A DNA stretch of 64,000 nucleotides, taken from NCBI GenBank assembly GCA_905215755.1, contig CAJMRE010000005.1, forward strand, positions 8,796 to 72,795. The letters run 5' to 3'. The DNA is from an uncultured bacterium (GTDB taxonomy: Bacteria > Actinomycetota > Coriobacteriia > Coriobacteriales > Coriobacteriaceae). Below the pieces are notes generated by a model that ran no database searches, had not been told where the DNA came from, and saw only the letters and a list, made by a program, of their open reading frames with translations. Of this stretch, positions 8,239 through 16,807 are shown one piece after another. A program made the position numbers and the translations under genes. Numbering within the stretch: the stretch's first letter is position 1; each line of letters opens with the position of its first letter.

Positions 8239-9522
8239 ATGGCTGAAGAATTTGATTTCCATCCGATGTGGGAGAGCCTCGGCATGAATCTTGCCGACCA
8301 CGACATGCTGCTGGGCGCTGTGGGCCAGATGTACGGCGATATGTTCCTGACGCAGAACAATCGCCCCAAGTCCACGTCCTACCTGGATTTTGTCGCCACC
8401 AACATCCACAGCGGCCGTATTAAGGAGATGCTCGACAAGAAGGAGGTCGGCGAGGCCACCAAGATCGTCGGTTCGTTCTGTGTGTACGTGCCCGAGGAGA
8501 TCGTACTTGCCTGTGACGGCATTCCCGTTGGTCTGTGCTCGGGTGCCGACTGGGCGACCGACAAGGTCGAGGAGCATCTGCCGCGCAACACCTGCCCGCT
8601 CATCAAGAGCTTTGTCGGCTTTAAGCTGGGCGAGGTCTGCCCCTACATTGAGTCGAGTGACTTGGTGGTGGGCGAGAACACCTGCGATGGCAAGAAGAAG
8701 GCCTACGAGTTCTTTGCCACGCAAAAGAACATGTACGTCATGGATATTCCCAACGTGCACGACGAGTCGACGCTCGTGACCTGGAAGGCCGAGGTTAAAA
8801 AGCTTGCCGCCAAGATCGAGGAAGAGTGCGGCGTCAAGATTACGCCCGAGCGCCTGAAGGCTGCCATCCACGCCGTCAACGAGAAGCGTCGCGCCCTGCA
8901 GCGCCTCGCTGCCACGCGCGCTGCCGATCCGGCGCCCATCAGCGGTCTCGACAGCCTGCTGACCGTTCAGGCCGCCTTTATGGACGACACGCCGCGTCTG
9001 ACCGGAGCCATCAACGAGATGGCCGCCGAGTGCGAGCAGCGCGTTGAGGCCGGCGAGGGCGTGGCGCCCAAGGGGACCAAGCGCATCCTGTACACCGGCA
9101 CGCCCATGGCCGTGCCCAACTGGAAGCTGTTCAACCTCATCGAGAAGGCCGGCGGCGTTGTGGTAGGCGAGGAGTCCTGCACGGGCTCGCGCTACTACAA
9201 GGACCTGGTCGACGAGTCCGGTGAGACGGTCGACGAGATGCTCGACGCCATCGCCGAGCGCTACTTTAAGATTAACTGCGCCGTCTTTACGCCCAACGAT
9301 CAGCGTATGAAGGACATTGTCCAGATGGCCAAGGACTTGCATGCCGACGGCATCGTCGACGTGGCCCTGCAGTTCTGCACGCTCTACGAGATGGAGTCGT
9401 TTGCCGTGGAGAAGGCTGCCGAGGAGGCCGGCATTCCGTTTATGCACATCACGACCGACTACGCCGGCGAGGATGCAGGCCAACTGCAAACCAGGATTGA
9501 GGCTTTCTTGGAAACCATTTAG
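8239..9522 (+). CDS. 2-hydroxyacyl-CoA dehydratase family / double-cubane-cluster reductase subunit (first paralog)
   Basis: 427 residues. The family (HgdB-like; YjiM in E. coli) holds iron-sulfur clusters and performs difficult reductions after ATP-driven electron injection by an activase. Conserved cysteine blocks are GSFCVYVPEE, LACDGIPVGLC, NTCPLIKSF, GEVCPY and GENTCDGKKK in the N-terminal half, and GEESCTGSR, NCAVFTPND and ALQFCTLYE later. This matches the double-cubane anaerobic reductases better than the classical dehydratases, but the substrate is unknown. The start ATG is preceded by GAGAGGGGA. The second paralog and the activase follow, so the three genes form one operon. Confidence 0.85.
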   Translation: MAEEFDFHPMWESLGMNLADHDMLLGAVGQMYGDMFLTQNNRPKSTSYLDFVATNIHSGRIKEMLDKKEVGEATKIVGSFCVYVPEEIVLACDGIPVGLCSGADWATDKVEEHLPRNTCPLIKSFVGFKLGEVCPYIESSDLVVGENTCDGKKKAYEFFATQKNMYVMDIPNVHDESTLVTWKAEVKKLAAKIEEECGVKITPERLKAAIHAVNEKRRALQRLAATRAADPAPISGLDSLLTVQAAFMDDTPRLTGAINEMAAECEQRVEAGEGVAPKGTKRILYTGTPMAVPNWKLFNLIEKAGGVVVGEESCTGSRYYKDLVDESGETVDEMLDAIAERYFKINCAVFTPNDQRMKDIVQMAKDLHADGIVDVALQFCTLYEMESFAVEKAAEEAGIPFMHITTDYAGEDAGQLQTRIEAFLETI

Positions 9523-9540
9523 GGGTATCCGTCCCGGCGG

Positions 9541-9635
9541 CTTCCCCAGGCACCCGATCTTGCCGTTCAAACCATCGTTTGCGTACCAAAGTACGCGGCG
9601 CTTCTCTTTCACGGCAACCTCGGGCACCTGGGAAA
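9541..9635 (+). repeat. Covarying stem-loop element, copy 1 (family B)
   Basis: A 95-bp palindromic element directly after the first reductase gene. Outer arms (AGGCACCCGA near 9548-9557 with TCGGGCACCT near 9620-9629) enclose a second pair (TTGCCGT/ACGGCAA) and an inner GCGTAC-CAAA-GTACGC hairpin. A related copy with compensatory changes lies at 10841-10936. No T-run follows, so it is not a simple terminator. Confidence 0.8.
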
Positions 9636-9676
9636 GCCGTTTCCTTGGTTGGTCAAAAGGTTTGTTAAGGAGTTAT

Positions 9677-10840
9677 ATGTCGGAAAATATGGAGCAGCCG
9701 TTGCCATCCACGTTTGAGGAGTTCAACGAGCAGCGCAAGGCGGCGTTTATTCGTGTCAAGGATTACAAGCAGGCGGGCAATCGTCTGGTCGGCTTTTTGT
9801 GCAGCTATACGCCGCTCGAGATTATCGATGCCGCGGGCGCCTCGAGCGTGGCCCTTTGCGGTACGTCCGATGAGGTGATTCCCGAGGCCGAGAAGGTGCT
9901 GCCGGCAAATCTGTGTCCGCTCATCAAGTCGACGTATGGTTTTGCCTATTCGCAAAAGTGCCCGTTTACGTACTTTAGCGACATGATCATCGGTGAGACC
10001 ACCTGCGACGGCAAGAAGAAGATGTACGAGCTACTCAACGAGCTCAAGCGCACGCACATTCTGCATCTTCCGCAGGGTCGCGATCGCGCCTACGAGCGTG
10101 AAGGCTGGTACGAGGAGTGCTGCCTGCTCAAGGAGGAGCTCGAGAACTTCTACGGCATCACGATTACCGACGATGACCTGCGCGCTGCCGTCCGTCGTCG
10201 CAACCGCTTGCGTGCGGCCCAGCTCGAGATGTTTGCGCTGCAGGCCAACCAGCCGGCGGCCATGAGCGGCGTCGACCTGATGAGCACCATGTTTGCCGGC
10301 ACGTTCAGCTTTGATATCGAGGCCTATGCGCAGCAGCTGGAGCAAAAGATTGTCAAGCTGCGCGAGGCCTACGACGCGGGCGAGCGCCCGGTCGCGGCGG
10401 ATGCCAAGCGCATTCTGATCACCGGCTGCCCAGTGGGTGGCGTAATCAACAAGATCGGTCGCACCATCGAGTCCAACGGCGGTGTGGTCGTGTGCATGGA
10501 CGACTGCTCGGGTGAGCGCACGGCGGCCATGATGATCGACCCGGAGGCTCCCGATATCCTGCGCGCCATCGCCGACCGTTACCTGGACATCAACTGCTCG
10601 GTCATGACGCCCAACGACGGCCGTATGGAAAATACGCTGGCCATGTGCGAGAAGTACCATGTCGATGGCGTGGTAGAGAGCGTGCTACAGGCCTGCCACA
10701 CCTTCAACGTTGAGAGCGCGCGCATGCAGGGGGCTGTCGAGGGTGTGGGTATTCCGTATATGAAGATCGAGACCGACTACAGCAACGGTGACATGGGCCA
10801 GATCGAGACTCGCATCGCCGCCTTCATCGAAACCCTCTAG
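9677..10840 (+). CDS. 2-hydroxyacyl-CoA dehydratase family / double-cubane-cluster reductase subunit (second paralog)
   Basis: 387 residues, a clear but diverged relative of the preceding gene. It keeps the shared cysteine blocks FLCSYTPLEII, ANLCPLIKSTYGF, GETTCDGKKK, CMDDCSGER, NCSVMTPND and VLQACHTFN. In dehydratases such pairs form a heterodimer that carries the cluster and binds the substrate; in double-cubane reductases a single protein type forms a homodimer. Two unequal copies with one activase favour a heterodimer here, which is inference. ATG 9677 follows AAGGAG. The preceding intergenic segment holds palindromic element 9541-9635. Confidence 0.85.
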   Translation: MSENMEQPLPSTFEEFNEQRKAAFIRVKDYKQAGNRLVGFLCSYTPLEIIDAAGASSVALCGTSDEVIPEAEKVLPANLCPLIKSTYGFAYSQKCPFTYFSDMIIGETTCDGKKKMYELLNELKRTHILHLPQGRDRAYEREGWYEECCLLKEELENFYGITITDDDLRAAVRRRNRLRAAQLEMFALQANQPAAMSGVDLMSTMFAGTFSFDIEAYAQQLEQKIVKLREAYDAGERPVAADAKRILITGCPVGGVINKIGRTIESNGGVVVCMDDCSGERTAAMMIDPEAPDILRAIADRYLDINCSVMTPNDGRMENTLAMCEKYHVDGVVESVLQACHTFNVESARMQGAVEGVGIPYMKIETDYSNGDMGQIETRIAAFIETL

Positions 10841-10936
10841 CTTCCTCAGGCACCGGATCTTGCTCCTCAAACCGTCGCTTGCGTACCCAAAGTACGCTGC
10901 GCTCCTCTTTCGGGGCAATCTCCGGCACCTGAGAAA
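10841..10936 (+). repeat. Covarying stem-loop element, copy 2 (family B)
   Basis: A 96-bp element starting immediately after the stop of the second reductase gene. It matches 9541-9635 over its full length but with paired changes: outer arm TCAGGCACCGGA/TCCGGCACCTGA instead of CCAGGCACCCGA/TCGGGCACCTGG, keeping the same CA/CA internal mismatch and the GCGTAC/GTACGC tip. Confidence 0.8.
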
Positions 10937-10995
10937 CCTAGAGCTAAGGCGCCTGAACGCGCAGCTGTCTTTGATGTTTAGATTGGGAGAGAGCC

Positions 10996-11760
10996 ATGAT
11001 AGGGATCGGGATCGATATCGGGTCTACGGCGGCTAAGGCTGCTGTGGTCGACGGGGAGGGTTCGGTGGCGTGGACGTGCGTGCAGCCAACCGGGTTCTCC
11101 TCGGTCGATGCTTCCGAGCGGCTGCGCGAGGCGCTGGCAGCGGCCGGCTATGACGTGGCAGCCGACGATGTGCGTGTGGTCGCGACCGGCTACGGTCGTG
11201 TCGCCGTGCCCTATGCGCACAAGGTCGTGACCGAGATCACCTGCCACGGTACCGGTGCCGTGCGCCTGTTTGGCGATCACGGCACGGTGATTGACGTAGG
11301 CGGCCAGGACACCAAGGTCATTCAGCTTAAAAGTGGCCGCGTGGCCAAGTTTGCCATGAACGACAAGTGCGCCGCCGGCACGGGGCGCTTTTTGGAGATC
11401 ATGGCCGATCGCCTAGGCATTTCCCAGCAGCAGATGGCTGACCTGGCGCGTTCCGGCGAGCCCACCAAGATCAGCAGCATGTGCACGGTGTTTGCCGAAA
11501 GCGAGGTTATCAGCCTGATCGGTCGCGGTGAGCCGCGCGAGAACATTGCGCGTGGCGTGATCGACAGCGTGGTCTCGCGCGTGGCGACCATGGCCGGGCA
11601 GGCCGCGGGCGCCCCGTACTACCTGACCGGTGGCCTGTGCGAGAACGCCTTCGTGGTGGAGCGGTTGGGCGAGCTGCTGGGGTCGCCGGTGACCACCTCG
11701 CCCCAGGCTCGCTTTGCCGGTGCCATCGGCGCGGCGATTCGCGCACAGGCGCTCAATTAA
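10996..11760 (+). CDS. Acyl-CoA dehydratase activase (ASKHA ATPase, BadF/BadG/HgdC family)
   Basis: 254 residues. The family is a homodimeric ATPase with one [4Fe-4S] cluster held between subunits; ATP hydrolysis drives a low-potential electron into the partner reductase. The ASKHA phosphate loops are visible as GIGIDIGSTAAKA at the N-terminus and VIDVGGQDTKVI near residue 100. The two cluster cysteines lie in NDKCAAGTGRFLE and SSMCTVFAESEVISL, as in HgdC. GGLCENAFVV and the adenosine-binding C-terminus follow. GGGAGAGAG precedes the ATG. It serves the two reductase subunits encoded upstream, and selD follows after 70 bases. Confidence 0.93.
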   Translation: MIGIGIDIGSTAAKAAVVDGEGSVAWTCVQPTGFSSVDASERLREALAAAGYDVAADDVRVVATGYGRVAVPYAHKVVTEITCHGTGAVRLFGDHGTVIDVGGQDTKVIQLKSGRVAKFAMNDKCAAGTGRFLEIMADRLGISQQQMADLARSGEPTKISSMCTVFAESEVISLIGRGEPRENIARGVIDSVVSRVATMAGQAAGAPYYLTGGLCENAFVVERLGELLGSPVTTSPQARFAGAIGAAIRAQALN

Positions 11761-11830
11761 TGCATCCGCCGCAGGCTCGCATTCATGCGTATACTGGGAG
11801 AAAATGATTGACCGATGAGAGGAGGTATCG

Positions 11831-12880
11831 ATGGCTGACGATCAGATTAAGCTCACGTCTATGACTGCCGCGAGCGGTTGAGCCGCTAAGTTGGCTCCTG
11901 GAGCCCTCGCCCAGGTCCTGGGCGATTTACCCAATGTGCATAACGACAACTTGCTCGTGGGGTTCGATACCTCCGACGATGCGAGCGTCTTTCGCGTTGG
12001 CGATAACTTGGGTCTCGTGCAGTCCATCGACTTCTTCCCACCGATGGTCGACGACCCGTTTTTGTTTGGCCAGATCGCCGCGGCAAACTCGCTGTCGGAC
12101 ATCTACGCCATGGGCGGGCGGCCGAGCCATGCCATGAACTTGCTGTGCATCCCGAGCTGTCTGGGCGTTGAGGTTGCCGGTCAGATTCTGGCGGGCGGCG
12201 CCGACAAGTGCGTCGAGGCGGGTTGCTCCATCGCGGGCGGTCACACCATCAACGACGACGAGCCCAAGTACGGCCTGTCCGTGAGCGGGTTTGTCGCGCT
12301 CGACCGCATGCTCGCCAACAGCGGCGCGCGCGTGGGCGATGCGTTACTGCTGACCAAGGCGGTTGGCTCGGGCATCATCACCACGGCCATTAAGGGCGAG
12401 CTCATCGAGCGGGACGAGGCCGCAGCCATGTTTGACTCGATGCGCACCCTCAACGAGGCTCCGATTCGTCTGGCCGAGGGACTTGAGCTTCACGGCTGCA
12501 CCGACATCACGGGCTTTGGCCTGATCGGGCATGCGTGCGAGATGGCCGAGGGCTCGGGCGTGCAGATTGAGCTTGCGTCGGGGGCGGTGCCGCTCTTTGA
12601 CCAGGTGCTCGACATGGCGCGTCTGGGCATTATCCCCGCGGGCTCCTACCGCAACCAGGACTTCTTTGGCCCGCGCGTGACGGTTGACGATGAGCTGGAG
12701 CCGGGCATGTTGGATGCGCTGTACGATCCGCAGACCTCGGGTGGTTTGCTCATCGCGGCGCCCGCGGCGGATGTGGATGAGCTTGCGCGCCGTTTGCATG
12801 CCGAAGGACGTATCGCCGCCGCCGTCGGTCGCGTGTGCGAGCCGGTGCCGGGCGGTCCTGCCGTTCGCGTTGTTCGCTAG
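11831..12880 (+). CDS. selD: Selenide, water dikinase SelD, a selenoprotein (Sec17 encoded by TGA)
   Basis: 349 residues when the TGA at 11879-11881 is read as selenocysteine. SelD makes selenophosphate from selenide and ATP. The N-terminus reads MTAASGU followed by AAKLAPGALAQVL, where the SGU/SGC position is the catalytic residue of the family and the nearby lysine is conserved. NHDNLLVGFDTSDDA-like metal-binding residues, FFPPMVDDPFLFGQIAAANS and the glycine-rich GGHTINDDEPKYG follow. GAGAGGAGG precedes ATG 11831. Directly after the TGA, GGCTC-CTG-GAGCC (11894-11906) can form the SECIS hairpin. A conventional gene finder would start it late at 11891 and lose the active site. Confidence 0.95.
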
Positions 12881-12941
12881 CCCGCACGTTTATGTAACTG
12901 TTTACCGTTCTCTAGAACGGTTCTTTCGAAAGGATTTTGCT

Positions 12942-13568
12942 ATGTCTACCAAGATTGAAGTCAATGCCATGGGCGATGCCTGCCCGCTGCCCGTCGTCAA
13001 GACGCTTAAGGCACTCAAACAGCTTGACGGCGAGGGTGCCGTGGTGACCTCGGTCGATAACGAGACCGCCGTCAAGAACATCTCCAAGATGGCGCAGGAG
13101 AAGGGCTGCACGGCCTCGGTCGAGAAGGTTTCTGACGCCGAGTGGCACGTGACCGTGGCGACTTCTGGCGCCGTTGCCGTGGCCGATCCCGAGCAGGATG
13201 GCGCTGCCTTCTGCGACGCCAACGCCGGCAAGGGCAAGCTCGTCATTTCCGTCTACACCGATTGCATGGGCCGTGGCGACGACGAGTTGGGCCACAAGCT
13301 CATGAAGGCGTTTATCTTTGCCGTGACGCAGCAGGAGGAGCTGCCTGCGACCATGCTGTTCTACAACGGCGGCGCCAAGCTCACCGTCGAGGGTTCGCCG
13401 GTGCTCGATGACCTGAAGGGGCTGGCGGAGCAGGGTGTCGAGATTCTCACCTGCGGTACCTGCCTGGACCACTTTGGCATTAAGGACCAGCTTGCGGTGG
13501 GCGAGGTCACCAACATGTACGTGATCGTGGAGAAGATGGAGCAGGCCGTGCGTGTCGTGCGCCCGTAG
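12942..13568 (+). CDS. yedF: Sulfurtransferase-like selenium metabolism protein YedF
   Basis: 208 residues, two domains. The first 70 residues are a TusA/SirA-like domain with the persulfide or selenide-carrying cysteine in GDACPLPVVK (Cys14). The rest is a DsrE-like domain with VISVYTDCMGRGDDELG and a cysteine pair in EILTCGTCLDHFG. Proteins of this layout regularly accompany selD and are thought to handle selenium, possibly for a labile selenium cofactor. The gene lies 61 bases after selD and 19 bases before a DUF3343 gene, in one operon. Confidence 0.9.
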   Translation: MSTKIEVNAMGDACPLPVVKTLKALKQLDGEGAVVTSVDNETAVKNISKMAQEKGCTASVEKVSDAEWHVTVATSGAVAVADPEQDGAAFCDANAGKGKLVISVYTDCMGRGDDELGHKLMKAFIFAVTQQEELPATMLFYNGGAKLTVEGSPVLDDLKGLAEQGVEILTCGTCLDHFGIKDQLAVGEVTNMYVIVEKMEQAVRVVRP

Positions 13569-13587
13569 CGTATTGGTTGGAGTTGCC

Positions 13588-13839
13588 ATGAGGGAGAAGC
13601 GCCCGGCGCTTGTCATCACGTTTCCCACCACGGCGGCCGCCATGGGCTGCGAGTCCCTGTGCATCGAGCGCGGCCTTCCCGGGCGAACGATTCCCGTGCC
13701 CGGGGAGGTCGCTGCCGGCTGCGGTCTGGCGTGGAAGGCGTTGCCTGCCGATGAGGAGCTGCTGCGCAGCGAGCTTGCCGCGGCGGGCGTTCCCACCGAG
13801 GGCTATACCGTGATTGATATGTGGGAGGTCGTGCGATGA
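13588..13839 (+). CDS. DUF3343 putative Se/S carrier protein
   Basis: 83 residues, a single DUF3343 domain. Cysteines occur in GCESLCIERG (Cys21, Cys25) and in the family motif VAAGCGLAWK (Cys45). The family is small and found beside selD, yedF and desulfurase genes; a role in carrying selenium or sulfur as persulfide/selenide is proposed but not proved. Start ATG 13588 follows TTGGAG. Its stop overlaps the next gene's start (ATGA), so the two are translationally coupled. Confidence 0.85.
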   Translation: MREKRPALVITFPTTAAAMGCESLCIERGLPGRTIPVPGEVAAGCGLAWKALPADEELLRSELAAAGVPTEGYTVIDMWEVVR

Positions 13840-14975
13840 TCTACCTGGATAACGCGGCGACGACCATGCACAAGCCGCAGACGGTCATCGATGCCGTGAC
13901 GCAGGCGATGTGCTCGCTCGGCAATGCCGGGCGCGGCGCCACGTCGGGCGCCCTCGATGCCGCTCGTACGATTCACGGTTGCCGTGCCAAGCTCGCGCGC
14001 CTTTTAGGTTGTCCGAGGGCGGACCATGTGTGCTTTACGCCCAACTCAACCGCGGCGCTCAACACCGCCATCAACGGGGTGGTGTGCCCCGGCGACCGTG
14101 TGGTCACGACGGTGCTCGAGCACAACTCCGTGCTACGTCCGCTTAACCGCCTGGCGGTAGAGCGGGGCGTGACCGTTGAGCATGCGGGCTGCGATGCGAG
14201 CGGCGCGCTCAACTACGACGAGCTCGAGCGGCTGGTGACGCCTGACACGCGTGCCGTAGTGGTGACGCACGCCTCCAATGTGACCGGCAATGAGGTCGAC
14301 ATTGCGCGCGTGGCCGCCATGGCCCATGCGGCCGGCGCGCTGGTGATCGTTGATGCCTCGCAGTCTGCCGGCACGGCGCATATCGATATGCAGGCCATGG
14401 GGCTCGACGTGGTGTGCTTTACTGGCCACAAGGGACTCATGGGTCCGCAGGGGACCGGCGGGCTGGCCGTGGCGGAGGGCATTGACGTGTGGCCGTGGGC
14501 CATGGGCGGCACGGGCGTGCACAGCTTCGATGCGCTGCAGCCGCTTGAGTGGCCCACGCGTCTTGAGGCGGGCACGCTCAACGGCCACGGCATCGCGGGC
14601 CTTTCTGCCGGCCTCGACTTTATCGAGGCGCAAGGCGGGGTCGAGGCGATCGCGGCGCATGAGCGAGCGCTGGCTGATCGCTTTCTCGCTGGCGTGCGCG
14701 AGATTCCGGGGATTAAGCTCTACGGTGCGTTTGACCAGCCCGTGCGCTCGGCGATCGTCTCACTCAACGTGGGTGATATCGACTCTGCCGAGATCTCGGA
14801 CGCGCTCATGCAAGGGTGGGGGATTGCGACGCGCCCCGGCGCCCATTGCGCTCCGCTCATGCACCGCGCGCTCGGGACCGAGCGCCAGGGTGTCGTTCGC
14901 TTCTCGTTTGGGTATTTCAACACGGACGAGGAAGTCGATACCGCGATTGACGCTTTGCGCGATTTAGCCTGCTAA
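13836..14975 (+). CDS. Cysteine desulfurase-like aminotransferase class V protein (selenium-operon type)
   Basis: 379 residues, PLP fold type I. It opens with MIYLDNAATTMHKP, binds PLP through the lysine of CFTGHKGLMGPQGTGG (about residue 198), and has a cysteine in the active-site loop position RPGAHCAPLMHR (about 337). Relatives of this length accompany selD and DUF3343 genes in organisms with selenium-dependent molybdenum hydroxylases and probably mobilise sulfur or selenium from cysteine or selenocysteine. Overlap with DUF3343 supports that. It is distinct from IscS/SufS housekeeping enzymes by context, not by tested activity. A terminator follows. Confidence 0.88.
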   Translation: MIYLDNAATTMHKPQTVIDAVTQAMCSLGNAGRGATSGALDAARTIHGCRAKLARLLGCPRADHVCFTPNSTAALNTAINGVVCPGDRVVTTVLEHNSVLRPLNRLAVERGVTVEHAGCDASGALNYDELERLVTPDTRAVVVTHASNVTGNEVDIARVAAMAHAAGALVIVDASQSAGTAHIDMQAMGLDVVCFTGHKGLMGPQGTGGLAVAEGIDVWPWAMGGTGVHSFDALQPLEWPTRLEAGTLNGHGIAGLSAGLDFIEAQGGVEAIAAHERALADRFLAGVREIPGIKLYGAFDQPVRSAIVSLNVGDIDSAEISDALMQGWGIATRPGAHCAPLMHRALGTERQGVVRFSFGYFNTDEEVDTAIDALRDLAC

Positions 14976-14998
14976 AGCTGCTAGACCGTTTATACTTG

Positions 14999-15029
14999 CG
15001 GGATGGGTGTTTTTGCCCGTCCCGTTTTT
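14999..15029 (+). terminator. Rho-independent terminator after the selenium operon
   Basis: Stem CGGGATGGG (14999-15007) with CCCGTCCCG (15016-15024), one wobble pair, followed by TTTTTG. Confidence 0.8.
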
Positions 15030-15052
15030 GTTTCGACCCGAAAGGTGTGCCT

Positions 15053-16411
15053 ATGGCCTCATCCGCACCGCGCGGTCTGCGCTCCGACCATGTCGTTACC
15101 GTCGGCATTGCGCTGTTCTCGATGCTCTTTGGCGCCGGTAACCTCATCATTCCGCCATTGCTGGCACTTCAGGCCGGCACGGCCACGCCGCTTGCCATGA
15201 TCGGCTTTTTGATTGCCGCTATCGGTCTGCCTGTTATGGGATTTATCGCCGTCGCGCTCGCCGGCACGGCCCGCGAGCTGGCTGGGCGCGTGCATCCTAA
15301 GTTTGGCGAATTCTTCGTTGCGGCGGTGTATTTGGCCATCGGCCCGTGCCTGGCCATTCCGCGCACAAGCTCTACGGCCTTCGAGATGCTGGTGCCGCTA
15401 CTGCCCGAGGGCGTTTCGCTCGGCACGGCTCGCCTGGTGTTTGCCGTTGGCTTCTTTGTCGTCGCGTTTGCGCTCACGCTGCGTCCGGGCGTTATCACGC
15501 GCGTGCTCGGGCGCATTACGGGCCCCGCGCTCATTGCGCTCATCGTGCTGGTCGTGGGTGCTGCCGTGATCTCGCCGCTGGGACCGGCTGCCGCGCCGCA
15601 GACTCCCTACAATGCCGGTGCTACCGTGCAGGGCTTTTTGACCGGTTATCAGACCATGGATCTGCTTGCGTCGCTCGCCTTTGGCATTATCATCGCCGAG
15701 ACCATTCACGAGCTGGGCGTTACCGACGACAAGCGCGTGGCCTTCGAGATTTCGCGTTCCGGTGTGATCGCCGGCGTGCTCATGGCCATCATCTACTGCG
15801 GCCTGGCGCTTGCCGGAATGCAACTCGGCACGGTTATGCCCGATGCCACCAACGGCGCCGCGATTCTTGCGCGTTCTGCCTCTATGCACTTTGGTCTTGC
15901 TGGCACGGTTGTCGTCTTTGCGATTTTCTTCCTCGCTTGCATGAACGTGTGCATCGGCCTTATCAGCTGCTGCTCACGCTACTTCTGCGAGACGTATGTG
16001 GTCGAAGGGGGAGCGGAGGCTTCCGAGGAGGCCATGCGCCGACCCTTCGCGATTCTCGCCTTTGTGTTCGCAGCGTTTTCGTGCGTGCTCTCCAACGTGG
16101 GTCTCGACGTGATCCTCATGTTCTCGGTGCCTATGCTCAATGCCCTGTATCCCGTTGCCATCGTGCTGGTACTTATGGGCCTGGTGCACGGCTTTTGCGA
16201 CGCGCATTCGCAGGTATGGGTCTGGGTCGGCGGCGTTGTCGCGGTGCAGAGCGTGATCACCTCGGTTCGCGACGCGTTCTTTGCGGGCGCGTGGCTACCG
16301 TTTGATGCGCTGCCACTGGCAGATATCGGTGCCGCGTGGGCGCCGGTTGCCGTGGTTGCCTTTGTGATCGGTCTGCTCCATAGTCGTTTTGTCGCACATT
16401 CGAGGAGCTAG
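15053..16411 (+). CDS. brnQ: Branched-chain amino acid transport system II carrier protein (LIVCS family)
   Basis: 452 residues with about twelve hydrophobic helices. The family imports leucine, isoleucine and valine with sodium or protons. The diagnostic opening is FSMLFGAGNLIIPPLLALQAG, shared by BrnQ proteins, followed by GPCLAIPRTSSTAFEM. ATG 15053 lies seven bases after GAAAGG; longer versions of the frame run into the preceding terminator. It stands alone between the selenium operon and the tRNA genes, with its own terminator-separated transcript. Confidence 0.93.
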   Translation: MASSAPRGLRSDHVVTVGIALFSMLFGAGNLIIPPLLALQAGTATPLAMIGFLIAAIGLPVMGFIAVALAGTARELAGRVHPKFGEFFVAAVYLAIGPCLAIPRTSSTAFEMLVPLLPEGVSLGTARLVFAVGFFVVAFALTLRPGVITRVLGRITGPALIALIVLVVGAAVISPLGPAAAPQTPYNAGATVQGFLTGYQTMDLLASLAFGIIIAETIHELGVTDDKRVAFEISRSGVIAGVLMAIIYCGLALAGMQLGTVMPDATNGAAILARSASMHFGLAGTVVVFAIFFLACMNVCIGLISCCSRYFCETYVVEGGAEASEEAMRRPFAILAFVFAAFSCVLSNVGLDVILMFSVPMLNALYPVAIVLVLMGLVHGFCDAHSQVWVWVGGVVAVQSVITSVRDAFFAGAWLPFDALPLADIGAAWAPVAVVAFVIGLLHSRFVAHSRS

Positions 16412-16422
16412 GGTTTCTGCGC

Positions 16423-16451
16423 TTGCACAGGCGGGGAGTCTCCCCTATAAT
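16423..16451 (+). promoter_or_regulatory. Promoter for tRNA-Pro and tRNA-Gly
   Basis: TTGCAC (16423-16428) and TATAAT (16446-16451) are separated by exactly 17 bases, 51 bases before tRNA-Pro. The spacer contains GGGGAGTCTCCCC. Confidence 0.8.
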
Positions 16452-16502
16452 TTCCTTCGCTTTGGGACACGCAAGGTTTAGACCTTAGCTGCTCAACACC
16501 TT

Positions 16503-16579
16503 CGGGACGTGGCGCAGTTTGGTAGCGCGCCTGCTTTGGGAGCAGGATGTCGCAGGTTCAAATCCTGTCGTCCCGACCA
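16503..16579 (+). tRNA. tRNA-Pro (anticodon TGG), CCA encoded
   Basis: 77 bases. The acceptor stem CGGGACG (16503-16509) pairs with CGTCCCG (16569-16575); the anticodon loop TTTGGGA sits in CCTGC/GCAGG; the T loop is GTTCAAATC; the end is ACCA. Confidence 0.97.
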
Positions 16580-16585
16580 TATCTT

Positions 16586-16659
16586 GCGGGCGTAGTTCAA
16601 TGGTAGAACCCCAGCCTTCCAAGCTGATGACGCGGGTTCGATTCCCGTCGCCCGCTCCA
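16586..16659 (+). tRNA. tRNA-Gly (anticodon TCC), CCA encoded
   Basis: 74 bases, six bases after tRNA-Pro. Acceptor GCGGGCG pairs with CGCCCGC; the anticodon loop CTTCCAA reads TCC; the T loop is GTTCGATTC; the end is TCCA. Confidence 0.97.
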
Positions 16660-16674
16660 TAAGATAGACGAACG

Positions 16675-16706
16675 GCTCTGGCTCCTTTTGGGACCAGAGC
16701 TGTTTT
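16675..16706 (+). terminator. Terminator of the tRNA-Pro/tRNA-Gly transcript
   Basis: GCTCTGG (16675-16681) pairs with CCAGAGC (16694-16700), followed by TGTTTT. Confidence 0.85.
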
Positions 16707-16740
16707 CATATACATGCCGGGGACCCCACATCCCCTCCTA

Positions 16741-16807
16741 AGTTGCGGTGAAATACGGACTGTTTTTCGGCTTTTATGGCCCATGTAGTCCGTATTTCAC
16801 CGCAACT
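16741..16807 (+). repeat. Palindromic repeat family A, copy 1 (CGGACT core)
   Basis: A perfect 21-bp inverted repeat (16741-16761 with 16787-16807) around a 25-base loop. The directional tail ATCCCCTCCTA lies on the left. Confidence 0.92.

Noticed and set aside
11879..11881. Stop codon near the start of selD, as if a shorter gene begins at 11891
   Set aside because: The TGA sits at the catalytic SGU/SGC position and the strong ribosome site lies before ATG 11831, so it is read as selenocysteine.
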